Below are positions 19,848 through 34,500 of a stretch of 64,000 nucleotides of DNA, one piece after another. Within the stretch, counting starts at the first letter, position 1. Each line of letters begins with the position of its first letter. Position numbers and translations under genes: made by a program. The notes below the pieces were generated by a model. It was not told where the DNA came from, did not search any database, and was given only the letters and a program-made list of their open reading frames with translations. This stretch comes from Seriola aureovittata (Eukaryota; Chordata; Actinopteri; Carangiformes; Carangidae), in assembly GCF_021018895.1 (NCBI RefSeq), contig NC_079376.1, positions 17,726,001 to 17,790,000 of the forward strand, read 5' to 3'.

Positions 19848-20705
19848 AAAAAAGAAACCAAGAGAATCCCACTAATAGTCTCTGTTAGCACAGGGAGACA
19901 ACAGACTGCTCTTAGCTTTGACATTTCCACCTGGCATAAGCATGCATTTTTACAACATTTTTCCCTGTGCTCAGGGAGCAATAGTTACCTATTGGTATAC
20001 ATGCAATCCTGGGACAGAGACAAGAACCAGATGGCACATAAAGAATCCTGAGTGGATTGGAGCAGCTCCAAACCCTTGTTCCAAGTTGGGAAAACTCAGA
20101 GTAGAGTTGTGTGTTTTTGGCAGAGTAAAGAAAGCATGCTAGTTACCCACAATAGCTTTTTAAGAGTGAATGTCTCTTTATGTCCCAGTTCTTATTCAGA
20201 TCCAGCTCTCATAACACCTTGTCCTGTGGGACCTGAAAGAAACATCAGTGTTTTCAGGGTGATTTAGAGAAGGAGAACAACATGGCAGCACCATATCCAG
20301 GCCAATTTTTCCTTTCGTTTTGTACTGTATTGCTTAGTCACTTGGGAGACAGAGCTTAAAAGGGGGGGGGGGTGCTGGGAATTTGTTAGCTCAAGAAAAG
20401 CTTTTGTTGTATTAAAGGAAGAGGACTCCTATTAAAATAATCTTTGTTTAAACAACCTGGCAATCTTGTATTGTATGTTAATGTCTGAGTAATATTATGT
20501 GTTACTAAACATGTTCATCTAAACACTCTGGATTCAAAAGTTTTGGCTGTGCAAGTGGTAGATGAGACTAATGATAGACCTTAACCATTTTTAAAAAGAA
20601 TGAGTCAGAAATTCTGATAGGTATCAATGGAGGTTTGTCACATTTCATGTACAGAATACAACATATATGACATGTATCTTAAATAAACAAGATTTTATAT
20701 CATCA
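19848..20705 (+). other. tfb1m: tfb1m 3' untranslated region (inferred)
   Basis: Follows the stop codon without further exon signals and ends near an AATAAA at 20,682-20,687. Contains a run of ten guanines near 20,362. Confidence 0.5.
20682..20687 (+). terminator. tfb1m: tfb1m polyadenylation signal (predicted)
   Basis: Canonical AATAAA on the + strand about 835 bp past the stop codon, followed within 25 bp by a TG/T-rich stretch (GTGTTGTTATGTTTG) that suits a downstream element. Confidence 0.55.
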
Positions 20706-22059
20706 AGTGTTGTTATGTTTGATATTTGAATGAGAGAACAGATTATCACCAGCAGAATGTGGGAGGGCTGTTTCCTGCCAGTGTGGCAGATGGTATGCTA
20801 CGGTTTACTTGCCAGAGGCAGAATTCACTCAGTTTTGATGATCGGTGGATGATAAGCTGCAACCACAATCAGGACTTCATCTGATCTGAGTGGCAGATAG
20901 GTCTGAAAGACTGCCACGCTGGCAGACATGATGCTGTGTTATCCAGACAGTTTAGTGATCCTAAAGAAGATATGGTTTTGTGTTATGATAAGCTTTTATT
21001 TTGGTAGATTATTGCACGTGTGGAAAGAGATTGGAAGGTGAGGACTGACGTGACGCACGGTGGAGATAATTAGCCACTGATGAGAGACACCTGTGCAGTA
21101 GCAGAGACGTGCAGTTGTGCCACGCAGAGGTAATGTTTGTTTCTTGTGACTGCACGTATAGGTGTTATCATACATATTTAACGTTAAATAAAACTTCTAT
21201 TGTATACACATCAATATAAGGCAGAAGCAAGGCCTACAAGCTACGTTTCCACCAGTCTCGTAGAAGGACGTGTTTTGTGATACCAAGTCCACGACAGCAG
21301 ATGTGAGTCAAAACTACATCCTCATGTGCTAAAAGGGTGTCTCTTACTCGGAGTTTGTCACAAAAGCCAGCTATTTTTGTATTTCTGGGCACTTCTTTTT
21401 TTGTTATTCCTCTGAATGTCTTGCACCTTATACCATACAGTCTACCTAAAATGTGCTTATGTCACATGGGGACCTGACATAAACTCTCAACATTGGTATT
21501 GACGAAATAACCCCCGCCACCCCTCCAAAATACCGTAACCAAACGGTTTATAAGATCTAAATTTGCATTCAGGAATGCCCATACGCAAGTGTATATATGT
21601 GTTGAATTTCCATACATGAAATATATGTACATATGAATTATATATTATGTATTAATTAAATACATATATATATATAGTGTAGCCTATATATGTAAAAATG
21701 ATACAAATTGGAAAAATATCATATATTGACATATATGTCTAGCTGAGAGAAACATGTACTTTAGTATGTCTGTTTATATAAAAGACATGTCTTACATGAA
21801 TATATAAACATTCCAAAGCCTGTCAGTATGTTATTAGATATGTAAATATAAAATATATACTTTTATGTTTAAATTCGAGAAGATATTATTGAGAATCATA
21901 TACAAACATATAACATTTAATAACCATGTTGTTTTAATGAAGTTGCATTTTACTATTTGTATTTCATATGTTGTAAACTTATATTGTCATATGTCCAGAG
22001 TATGTATGGTAAAATCAATCTTGATATAGCGACATATGTGACATATATATTTCATAAAT
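20706..22059. other. intergenic DNA left of the satellite array
   Basis: No gene seen. From about 21,590 the sequence becomes very AT-rich with many CATATATG-like words that are partly self-complementary, leading into the array. It may be a decayed edge of the same repeat, but the monomer cannot be traced with confidence left of about 22,060. Confidence 0.5.
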
Positions 22060-24190
22060 CATTTTATAGTAATTCATAAGAAATGCCACAGTATATTAAG
22101 GCATAAAAAGTTAATGTATAGTGAGGCATAAAAACATCAAAGAATAGTAAGGCATAAAATGTCATAAAAATGTCATAGTATATGTAGGCATGAAAAGTCA
22201 TAGTATAAGACATAAAAAGTCACAGTATAGTAAGGCATAAAAGGTCATATAAATGTCATAGTATGGTCAGGGATCAAACAGAATAGTATAGTAAGGCATA
22301 AAAATGCCACAAAACATCTAAGTATAGTATGGCATAAGAATGCCGAAAACGTCATAGTATAGTATGGCATAAAACGTCCAAAAAACATCATAGTATGTTA
22401 AGGCATAAAAGGTCATATAAACGTCATAGTATGGTCAGGCATCAAACAGGATAGTATAGTGAGGCATAAAAATGCCAAAAAACGTCCTGGTATAGTATGG
22501 CATAACACGTAAAAAAACCATCATAGTATATTAAGGCATAAAAGGTAATATAAACGTCATAGCATGGCAAGGCATGAGACGAAATGATATAATTACGCAT
22601 AAAAATGCCAAATAACGTCAAAGTATAGTATGGCATAAGAATGCCGAAAACGTCATAGTATAGTATGGCATAAAACGTCCAAAAAACATCATAGTATATT
22701 AAGGCATAAAAGGTCATATAAACGTCATAGTATGGTCAGGCATCAAACAGGATAGTATAGTAAGGCATAAAAATGCCAAAAAATGTCATGGTATAGTATG
22801 GCATAAAACGTCAAAAAAACATCAAAGTATATTAAGGGATAAAAGGTCATATAAACGTCATAGTATGGTCAGGCATCAAACAAGATAGTATAGTAAGACA
22901 TAAAAATGCCAAAAAACGTCATGGTTTAGTATGGCATAACACGTAAAAAAAACATCATAGTATATTAAGGCATAAAACGTCCAAAAAACATCATATTATA
23001 TTAAGGCATAAAAGGTAATATAAACGTCATAGTATGGCAAGGCATGAGACGAAATAATATAATTAGGCATAAAAATGCCCAAAAACGTCATAGTATAGTA
23101 TGGCATAAAACGTCCAAAAAACATCATCGTATATTAAGGCATAAAAGGTCATAAAACCGTCATAGTATGGTCAGGGATCAAACAGAATAGTATAGTAAGG
23201 CATAAAAATGCCACAAAACATCTAAGTACAGTATGGCATAAGAATGCCGAAAACGTCATAGTATAGTATGGCATAAAACGTCCAAAAAACATCATATTAT
23301 ATTAAGGCATAAAAGGTCATATAAACGTCATAGCATGGCAAGGCATGAGACGAAATAATATAATTAGGCATAAAAATGCCAAAAAAACGTCATAGTATAG
23401 TATGGCATAAAACGTCAAAAAACATCATAGTATATTAAGGTATAAAAGGTCAAAAACCATCATAGTATGGTCAGGCATCAAAAAAGATAGTATAGTAAGG
23501 CATAAAAATGCCACAAAACATCAAAGTTTAGTATGGCATAAGAATGCCGAAAACTTCATAGTATAGTATGGCATGAAACGTCCAGAAAACATCACAGTAT
23601 ATTAAGGCATAAAAGGTCATATAAACGTCATAGTATGGCAAGGCATGAGACGAAATCATATAATTAGGCATAAAAATGCCAAAAAACGGCATAAAACGTC
23701 AAAAAACATCATAGTATATTAAGGCATAAAAGGTCATAAAACCGTCATAGTATGGTCAGGAATCAAACAGAATAGTATAGTAAGGCATAAAAATGCCAAA
23801 AAACGTCCTGGTATAGTATGGCATAACACGTAAAAAAAACATCATAGTATATTAAGGCATAAAACGTCCAAAAAACATCATATTATATTAAGGCATAAAA
23901 GGTCATATAAACGTCATAGTATGGCAAGGCATGAGACGAAATAATATAATTAGGCATAAGAATGCCGAAAACGTCATAGTATAGTATGGCATAAAATGTC
24001 CAAAAAACATCATCATATATTAAGGCATAAAAGGTAATATAAACGTCATAGCATGGCAAGGCATGAGACGAAATGATATAATTATGCATAAAAATGCCAA
24101 ATAACGTCAAAGTATAGTATGGCATAAGAATGCCGAAAACGTCATAGTATAGTATGGCATAAAACGTCAAAAAACATCATAGTATATTAA

Positions 24191-25235
24191 GGTATAAAAG
24201 GTCATAAAACCATCATAGTATGGTCAGGCATCAAAAAAGATAGTATAGTAAGGCATAAAAATGCCAAATAACGTCAAAGTATAGTATGGCATAAGAATGC
24301 CGAAAACGTCATAGTATAGTATGGCATAAAACGTCCAAAAAACATCATAGTATATTAAGGTATAAAAGGTCATAAAACCATCATAGTATGGTCAGGCATC
24401 AAAAAAGATAGTATAGTAAGGCATAAAAATGCCAAATAACGTCAAAGTATAGTATGGCATAAGAATGCCGAAAACGTCATAGTATAGTATGGCATAAAAC
24501 GTCCAAAAAACATCATAGTATATTAAGGCATAAAAGGTCATATAAACGTCATAGTATGGTCAGGCATCAAACAGGATAGTATAGTAAGGCATAAAAATGC
24601 CAAAAAATGTCATGGTATAGTATGGCATAAAACGTCAAAAAAACATCAAAGTATATTAAGGCATAAAAGGTCATATAAACGTCATAGTATGGTCAGGCAT
24701 CAAACAAGATAGTATAGTAAGACATAAAAATGCCAAAAAACGTCATGGTTTAGTATGGCATAACACGTAAAAAAAACATCATAGTATATTAAGGCATAAA
24801 AATGCCAAATAACGTCAAATAATAGTATGGCATAAGAATGCCGAAAACGTCATAGTATAGTATGGCATAAAACGTCCAAAAAACATCATAGTATATTAAG
24901 GTATAAAAGGTCATAAAACCATCATAGTATGGTCAGGCATCAAAAAAGATAGTATAGTAAGGCATAAAAATGCCAAATAACGTCAAAGTATAGTATGGCA
25001 TAAGAATGCCGAAAACGTCATAGTATAGTATGGCATAAAACGTCCAAAAAACATCATAGTATATTAAGGTATAAAAGGTCATAAAACCATCATAGTATGG
25101 TCAGGCATCAAAAAAGATAGTATAGTAAGGCATAAAAATGCCAAATAACGTCAAAGTATAGTATGGCATAAGAATGCCGAAAACGTCATAGTATAGTATG
25201 GCATAAAACGTCCAAAAAACATCATAGTATATTAA
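24191..25235. repeat. 168-bp higher-order unit subarray
   Basis: The mark GGTATAAAAGGTCATAAAA recurs at about 24,191 and 24,359, and again at about 24,900 and 25,068, each pair 168 bp apart. Within one unit the monomer lengths counted are 36, 35, 36, 36 and 25. A larger step of about 709 bp separates the two pairs and repeats the intervening block. Confidence 0.85.
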
Positions 25236-27587
25236 GGCATAAAAGGTCATATAAACGTCATAGTATGGTCAGGCATCAAACAGGATAGTATAGTAAGGCA
25301 TAAAAATGCCAAAAAATGTCATGGTATAGTATGGCATAAAACGTCAAAAAAACATCAAAGTATATTAAGGCATAAAAGGTCATATAAACGTCATAGTATG
25401 GTCAGGCATCAAACAAGATAGTATAGTAAGACATAAAAATGCCAAAAAACGTCATGGTTTAGTATGGCATAACACGTAAAAAAAACATCATAGTATATTA
25501 AGGCATAAAACGTCCAAAAAACATCATATTATATTAAGGCATAAAAGGTCATATAAACGTCATAGTATGGCAAGGCATGAGACGAAATAATATAATTAGG
25601 CATAAAAATGCCCAAAAACGTCATAGTATAGTATGGCATAAAACGTCAAAAAAACATCATAGTATATTAAGGCATAAAAGGTAATATAAACATCATAGTA
25701 TGGCAAGGCATGAGACGAAATAATATAATTAGGCATAAAAATGCCAAAAAACGTCATAGTATAGTATGGCATAAAACGTCCAAAAAACATCATCGTATAT
25801 TAAGGCATAAAAGGTCATAAAACCGTCATAGTATGGTCAGGGATCAAACAGAATAGTATAGTAAGGCATAAAAATGCCACAAAACATCTAAGTACAGTAT
25901 GGCATAAGAATGCCGAAAACGTCATAGTATAGTATGGCATAAAACGTCCAAAAAACATCATATTATATTAAGGCATAAAAGGTCATATAAACGTCATAGC
26001 ATGGCAAGGCATGAGACGAAATAATATAATTAGGCATAAAAATGCCAAAAAAACGTCATAGTATAGTATGGCATAAAACGTCAAAAAACATCATAGTATA
26101 TTAAGGTATAAAAGGTCAAAAACCATCATAGTATGGTCAGGCATCAAAAAAGATAGTATAGTAAGGCATAAAAATGCCACAAAACATCAAAGTTTAGTAT
26201 GGCATAAGAATGCCGAAAATGTCATAGTATAGTATGGCATAAAGCGTCCAAAAAACATCATATTATATTAAGGCATAAAAGGTCATATAAACGTCATAGT
26301 ATGGCAAGGCATGAGACGAAATAATATAATTAGGCATAAAAATGCCCAAAAACGTCATAGTATAGTATGGCATAAAACATCAAAAAAACATCATAGTATA
26401 TTAAGGCATAAAAGGTAATATAAACGTCATAGTATGGCAAGGCATGAGACGAAATAATATAATTAGGCATAAAAATGCCCAAAAACGTCATAGTATAGTA
26501 TGGCATAAAACGTCAAAAAAACATCATAGTATATTAAGGCATAAAAGGTAATATAAACGTCATAGTATGGCAAGGCATGAGACGAACTAATATAATTAGG
26601 CATAAAAATGCCAAAAAACGTCATAGTATAGTATGGCATAAAACGTCCAAAAAACATCATCGTATATTAAGGCATAAAAGGTCATAAAACCGTCATAGTA
26701 TGGTCAGGGATCAAACAGAATAGTATAGTAAGGCATAAAAATGCCACAAAACATCTAAGTACAGTATGGCATAAGAATGCCGAAAACGTCATAGTATAGT
26801 ATGGCATAAAACGTCCAAAAAACATCATATTATATTAAGGCATAAAAGGTCATATAAACATCATAGCATGTCAAGGCATGAGACGAAATAATATAATTAG
26901 GCATAAAAATGCCAAAAAAACGTCATAGTATATTAAGGTATAAAAGGTCAAAAACCATCATAGTATGGTCAGGCATCAAAAAAGATAGTATAGTAAGGCA
27001 TAAAAATGCCACAAAACATCAAAGTTTAGTATGGCATAAGAATGCCGAAAATGTCATAGTATAGTATGGCATAAAGCGTCCAAAAAACATCATAGTATAT
27101 TAAGGCATAAAAGGTCATATAAACATCATAGCATGGCAAGGCATGAGATGAAATGATGTAATTAGGCATAAAAATGCCAAATAACGTCAAAGTATAGTAT
27201 GGCATAAGAATGCCGAAAACTTCATAGTATAGTATGGCATAAAGCGTCCAAAAAACATCATAGTATATTAAGGCATAAAAGGTCATATAAACGTCATAGT
27301 ATGGCAAGGCATGAGACGAAATCATATAATTAGGCATAAAAATGCCAAAAAACGGCATAAAACGTCAAAAAACATCATAGTATATTAAGGCATAAAAGGT
27401 CATAAAACCGTCATAGTATGGTCAGGAATCAAACAGAATAGTATAGTAAGGCATAAAAATGCCAAAAAACGTCATGGTATAGTATGGCATAACACGTAAA
27501 AAAAACATCATAGTATATTAAGGCATAAAACGTCCAAAAAACATCATATTATATTAAGGCATAAAAGGTCATATAAACGTCATAGTA
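25040..27587. repeat. 2.5-kb block, copy 1 of an internal array duplication
   Basis: Matches 29,008-31,555 almost base for base at a constant offset of about 3,968 bp, checked at several points (for example around 25,173/29,141, 25,596/29,565, 26,463/30,431 and 27,026/30,994). Divergence at both ends sets the approximate limits. Confidence 0.85.
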
Positions 27588-29007
27588 TGGCAAGGCATGA
27601 GACGAAATAATATAATTAGGCATAAGAATGCCGAAAACGTCATAGTATAGTATGGCATAAAATGTCCAAAAAACATCATCATATATTAAGGCATAAAAGG
27701 TAATATAAACGTCATAGCATGGCAAGGCATGAGACGAAATGATATAATTATGCATAAAAATGCCAAAAAACGTCAAAGTATAGTATGGCATAAGAATGCC
27801 GAAAACGTCATAGTATAGTATGGCATAAAACGTCAAAAAACATCATAGTATATTAAGGTATAAAAGGTCATAAAACCATCATAGTATGGTCAGGCATCAA
27901 AAAAGATAGTATAGTAAGGCATAAAAATGCCAAATAACGTCAAAGTATAGTATGGCATAAGAATGCCGAAAACGTCATAGTATAGTATGGCATAAAACGT
28001 CCAAAAAACATCATAGTATATTAAGGCATAAAAGGTCATAAAACCGTCATAGTATGGTCAAGCATAAAACAAGATAGTATAGTAAGGCATAAAAATGCCA
28101 CAAAACATCTAAGTATAGTATGGCATAAAAATGCCAAATAACGTCAAAGTATAGTATGGCATAAGAATGCCGAAAACTTCATAGTATAGTATGGCATGAA
28201 ACGTCCAGAAAACATCACAGTATATTAAGGCATAAAAGGTCATATAAACGTCATAGTATGGCAAGGCATGAGACGAAATCATATAATTAGGCATAAAAAT
28301 GCCAAAAAACGGCATAGTATAGTATGGCATAAGAATGCCGAAAACTTCATAGTATAGTATGGCACAAAACGTCCAAAAAACATCATCGTATATTAAGGCA
28401 TAAAAGGTCATATAAACGTCATAGTATGGTCAGGCATCAAACAGGATAGTATAGTAAGGCATAAAAATGCCAAAAAATGTCATGGTATAGTATGGCATAA
28501 CACGTAAAAAAAAACATCATAGTATAGTATGGCATAAAACATCCAAAAGACATCATCGTATATTAAGGCATAAGAGGTCATAAAACCGTCATAGTATGGT
28601 CAAGCATCAAACAAAATAGTATAGTAAGGCATAAAAATGCCAAAAAACGTCATAGTATAGTATCGCATAAAGCGTCCAAAAAACATCATAGTATATTAAG
28701 GCATAAAAGGTCATATAAACATCATAGCATGGCAAGGCATGAGATGAAATAATATAATTAGGCATAAAAATGCCAAATAACGTCAAAGTATAGTATGGCA
28801 TAAGAATGCCGAAAACTTCATAGTATAGTATGGCATGAAACGTCCAGAAAACATCACAGTATATTAAGGCATAAAAGGTCATATAAACGTCATAGTATGG
28901 CAAGGCATGAGACGAAATCATATAATTAGGCATAAAAATGCCAAAAAACGGCATAGTATAGTATGGCATAAGAATGCCGAAAACTTCATAGTATAGTATG
29001 GCACAAA

Positions 29008-31555
29008 ACGTCCAAAAAACATCATAGTATATTAAGGTATAAAAGGTCATAAAACCATCATAGTATGGTCAGGCATCAAAAAAGATAGTATAGTAAGGCA
29101 TAAAAATGCCAAATAACGTCAAAGTATAGTATGGCATAAGAATGCCGAAAACGTCATAGTATAGTATGGCATAAAACGTCCAAAAAACATCATAGTATAT
29201 TAAGGCATAAAAGGTCATATAAACGTCATAGTATGGTCAGGCATCAAACAGGATAGTATAGTAAGGCATAAAAATGCCAAAAAATGTCATGGTATAGTAT
29301 GGCATAAAACGTCAAAAAAACATCAAAGTATATTAAGGCATAAAAGGTCATATAAACGTCATAGTATGGTCAGGCATCAAACAAGATAGTATAGTAAGAC
29401 ATAAAAATGCCAAAAAACGTCATGGTTTAGTATGGCATAACACGTAAAAAAAAACATCATAGTATATTAAGGCATAAAACGTCCAAAAAACATCATATTA
29501 TATTAAGGCATAAAAGGTCATATAAACGTCATAGTATGGCAAGGCATGAGACGAAATAATATAATTAGGCATAAAAATGCCCAAAAACGTCATAGTATAG
29601 TATGGCATAAAACGTCAAAAAAACATCATAGTATATTAAGGCATAAAAGGTAATATAAACATCATAGTATGGCAAGGCATGAGACGAAATAATATAATTA
29701 GGCATAAAAATGCCAAAAAACGTCATAGTATAGTATGGCATAAAACGTCCAAAAAACATCATCGTATATTAAGGCATAAAAGGTCATAAAACCGTCATAG
29801 TATGGTCAGGGATCAAACAGAATAGTATAGTAAGGCATAAAAATGCCACAAAACATCTAAGTACAGTATGGCATAAGAATGCCGAAAACGTCATAGTATA
29901 GTATGGCATAAAACGTCCAAAAAACATCATATTATATTAAGGCATAAAAGGTCATATAAACGTCATAGCATGGCAAGGCATGAGACGAAATAATATAATT
30001 AGGCATAAAAATGCCAAAAAACGTCATAGTATAGTATGGCATAAAACGTCAAAAAACATCATAGTATATTAAGGTATAAAAGGTCAAAAACCATCATAGT
30101 ATGGTCAGGCATCAAAAAAGATAGTATAGTAAGGCATAAAAATGTCACAAAACATCAAAGTTTAGTATGGCATAAGAATGCCGAAAATGTCATAGTATAG
30201 TATGGCATAAAGCGTCCAAAAAACATCATATTATATTAAGGCATAAAAGGTCATATAAACGTCATAGTATGGCAAGGCATGAGACGAAATAATATAATTA
30301 GGCATAAAAATGCCCAAAAACGTCATAGTATAGTATGGCATAAAACATCAAAAAAACATCATAGTATATTAAGGCATAAAAGGTAATATAAACGTCATAG
30401 TATGGCAAGGCATGAGACGAAATAATATAATTAGGCATAAAAATGCCCAAAAACGTCATAGTATAGTATGGCATAAAACGTCAAAAAAACATCATAGTAT
30501 ATTAAGGCATAAAAGGTAATATAAACGTCATAGTATGGCAAGGCATGAGACGAACTAATATAATTAGGCATAAAAATGCCAAAAAACGTCATAGTATAGT
30601 ATGGCATAAAACGTCCAAAAAACATCATCGTATATTAAGGCATAAAAGGTCATAAAACCGTCATAGTATGGTCAGGGATCAAACAGAATAGTATAGTAAG
30701 GCATAAAAATGCCACAAAACATCTAAGTACAGTATGGCATAAGAATGCCGAAAACGTCATAGTATAGTATGGCATAAAACGTCCAAAAAACATCATATTA
30801 TATTAAGGCATAAAAGGTCATATAAACATCATAGCATGGCAAGGCATGAGACGAAATAATATAATTAGGCATAAAAATGCCAAAAAAACGTCATAGTATA
30901 TTAAGGTATAAAAGGTCAAAAACCATCATAGTATGGTCAGGCATCAAAAAAGATAGTATAGTAAGGCATAAAAATGCCACAAAACATCAAAGTTTAGTAT
31001 GGCATAAGAATGCCGAAAATGTCATAGTATAGTATGGCATAAAGCGTCCAAAAAACATCATAGTATATTAAGGCATAAAAGGTCATATAAACATCATAGC
31101 ATGGCAAGGCATGAGATGAAATGATGTAATTAGGCATAAAAATGCCAAATAACGTCAAAGTATAGTATGGCATAAGAATGCCGAAAACTTCATAGTATAG
31201 TATGGCATAAAGCGTCCAAAAAACATCATAGTATATTAAGGCATAAAAGGTCATATAAACGTCATAGTATGGCAAGGCATGAGACGAAATCATATAATTA
31301 GGCATAAAAATGCCAAAAAACGGCATAAAACGTCAAAAAACATCATAGTATATTAAGGCATAAAAGGTCATAAAACCGTCATAGTATGGTCAGGAATCAA
31401 ACAGAATAGTATAGTAAGGCATAAAAATGCCAAAAAACGTCCTGGTATAGTATGGCATAACACGTAAAAAAAACATCATAGTATATTAAGGCATAAAACG
31501 TCCAAAAAACATCATATTATATTAAGGCATAAAAGGTCATATAAACGTCATAGTA
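29008..31555. repeat. 2.5-kb block, copy 2 of the internal array duplication
   Basis: Second copy of the block at 25,040-27,587. A handful of single-base differences and one-base length changes in adenine runs separate the two, so this is a recent event or one kept uniform by exchange. After about 31,555 the two copies part company. Confidence 0.85.
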
Positions 31556-34500
31556 TAGTAACGCATAAAAAGTCATAGTATAGTAAGGCATGAAAAGTCA
31601 TAATATAGTAAGGCATAAAAATGCCAAAAAACGTCATAGTATAGTATGGCATAAAATGTCCAAAAAACATCATCATATATTAAGGCATAAAAGGTAATAT
31701 AAACGTCATAGCATGGCAAGGCATGAGACGAAATGATATAATTATGCATAAAAATGCCAAATAACGTCAAAGTATAGTATGGCATAAGAATGCCGAAAAC
31801 GTCATAGTATAGTATGGCATAAAACGTCCAAAAAACATCATAGTATATTAAGGTATAAAAGGTCATAAAACCATCATAGTATGGTCAGGCATCAAAAAAG
31901 ATAGTATAGTAAGGCATAAAAATGCCAAATAACGTCAAAGTATAGTATGGCATAAGAATGCCGAAAACGTCATAGTATAGTATGGCATAAAACGTCCAAA
32001 AAACATCATAGTATATTAAGGCATAAAAGGTCATATAAACGTCATAGTATGGTCAGGCATCAAACAAGATAGTATAGTAAGACATAAAAATGCCAAAAAA
32101 CGTCATGGTTTAGTATGGCATAACACGTAAAAAAAACATCATAGTATATTAAGGCATAAAACGTCCAAAAAACATCATATTATATTAAGGCATAAAAGGT
32201 CATATAAACGTCATAGTATGGCAAGGCATGAGACGAAATAATATAATTAGGCATAAAAATGCCAAAAACGTCATAGTATAGTATGGCATAACACGTCAAA
32301 AAAACATCATAGTATATTAAGGCATAAAAGGTCGTATAAACGTCATAGCATGGCAAGGCATGAGACGAAATAATATAATTAGGCATAAAAATGCCAAAAA
32401 ACGTCATAGTATAGTATGGCATAAAACGTCAAAAAACATCATAGTATATTAAGGCATAAAAGGTCATAAAACCGTCATAGTATGGTCAAGCATCAAACAA
32501 GATAGTATAGTAAGGCATAAAAATGCCACAAAACATCTAAGTATAGTATGGCATAAGAATGCCGAAAACGTCATAGTATAGTATGGCATAAAACGTCCAA
32601 AAAACATCATAGTATATTAAGGCATAAAAGGTCATATAAACGTCATAGCATGGCAAGGCATGAGACGAAATAATATAATTAGGCATAAAAATGCCAAAAA
32701 ACGTCATAGTATAGTATGGCATAAAACGTCAAAAAACATCATAGTATATTAAGGTATAAAAGGTCATAAAACCATCATAGTATGGTCAGGCATCAAAAAA
32801 GATAGTATAGTAAGGCATAAAAATGCCACAAAACATCTAAGTATAGTATTGCATAAAAATGCCCAAAAAACGTCATAGTATAGTATGGCATAAAACGTCC
32901 AAAAAACATCATAGTATATTAAGGCATAAAAGGTCATATAAACGTCATAGTATGGCAAGGCATGAGATGAAATAATATAATTAGGCATAAAAATGCCAAA
33001 AAACGTCACAGTATAGTATGGCATAAAATGCCAAAAAACGTCATAGTATATTAAGGCATAAAAGGTCATATAAACGTCATAGCATGGCAAGGCATGAGAT
33101 GAAATAATATAATTAGGCATAAAAATGCCAAAAAACGTCAAACTATAGTATGGAATAAGAATGCCGAAAACGTCATAGTATAGTATGGCATAAAACGTCC
33201 AAAAAACATCATAGTATATTAAGGCATAAAAGGCCATATAAACGTCATAGTATGGCAAGGCATGAGACGAAATAATATAATTAGGCATAAAAATGCGAAA
33301 AAACGTCATAGTATAGTATGGCATAAAACGTCAAAAAACATCATAGTATATTAAGGCATAAAAGGTCATAAAACCGTCATAGTTTGGTCATGCATCAAAC
33401 AAGATAGTATAGTAAGGCATAAAAATGCCAAAAAACGTCATAATACAGTATGGCATAACACGTAAAAAAAACATCATAGTATATTAAGGCATAAAACGTC
33501 CAAAAAACATCATAGTATATTAAGGCATAAAAGGTCATATAAACGTCATAGCATTGCAAGGCATGAGACGAAATAATATAATTAGGCATAAAAATGCCAA
33601 ATAATGTCAAAGTATAGTATTGCATAAGAATGCCGAAAATGTCATAAAAACGTTATAGTATAGTGAGGCATGAAAAAGTAATAAAAATCTCATAGTTTAC
33701 TAAGGCATAAAACGTCTTAACATCATAGTATAATAATGCTTAAAATGTAATAAGAACGTCATAGTATAGTAAGGCATGAAAAGTCATAGTATACTAAGGC
33801 ATAAAATATCATTAGTATCATAATATAGCAAGGCATACAAACATCATGAAAACATACTATGGTAAGGCATAATTCCTCATAAAAAGTCATAGTAAGGCAT
33901 GAAAATGTCCTAAAAACATCATAGTACAGTAAGGCATGATGAAGTCATATACACTTCATAGTAAGGCATAAAAATGTAATAGTATATTTAGGCATAAAAA
34001 GTCATAAAAATATCATAGTAAAGTGAGGCATTAAAAGTCATAGTATAGTAAAGCATGAAAATATCCTAAATACGTCATATTATAGTATGGCATGAAAAGT
34101 CATAATATAGTAAGGCATGATTAAGTCATATACACGTCATATTAAGACATAATAAGTCATAAAAATATTATATTAAGGCATGAAAAAGTCATAAAAATTT
34201 AATAGTATATTAAGGCACAAAAACATTATAGTATGGTAAGCCATAAAACACCATAACGTCATAGTATAGTAACGCATAAAAAGTCAAACTATAGTAAGGG
34301 CATAAAAAGTCACAGTATACTAAGGCATAAAAACGTCATAAAAACATTATAGCAAAGCATCCAACCTCATAAAATATCATAAAAACACCATAGTATAGTT
34401 AGGCATAAAAAGTCATGGTATAGTAAGGCATGAAAAGTCTTGGTATAATTAGGCATGAAAATCATAGTATAGTAAGGCATAAAATGTCATAAAAACATCA

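Noticed and set aside
32764..33324. 186-codon open frame on the - strand in the satellite
   Set aside because: It is a run through the tandem repeat and shares its peptide with dozens of other array frames; no start context, domain or splice signal supports a gene.
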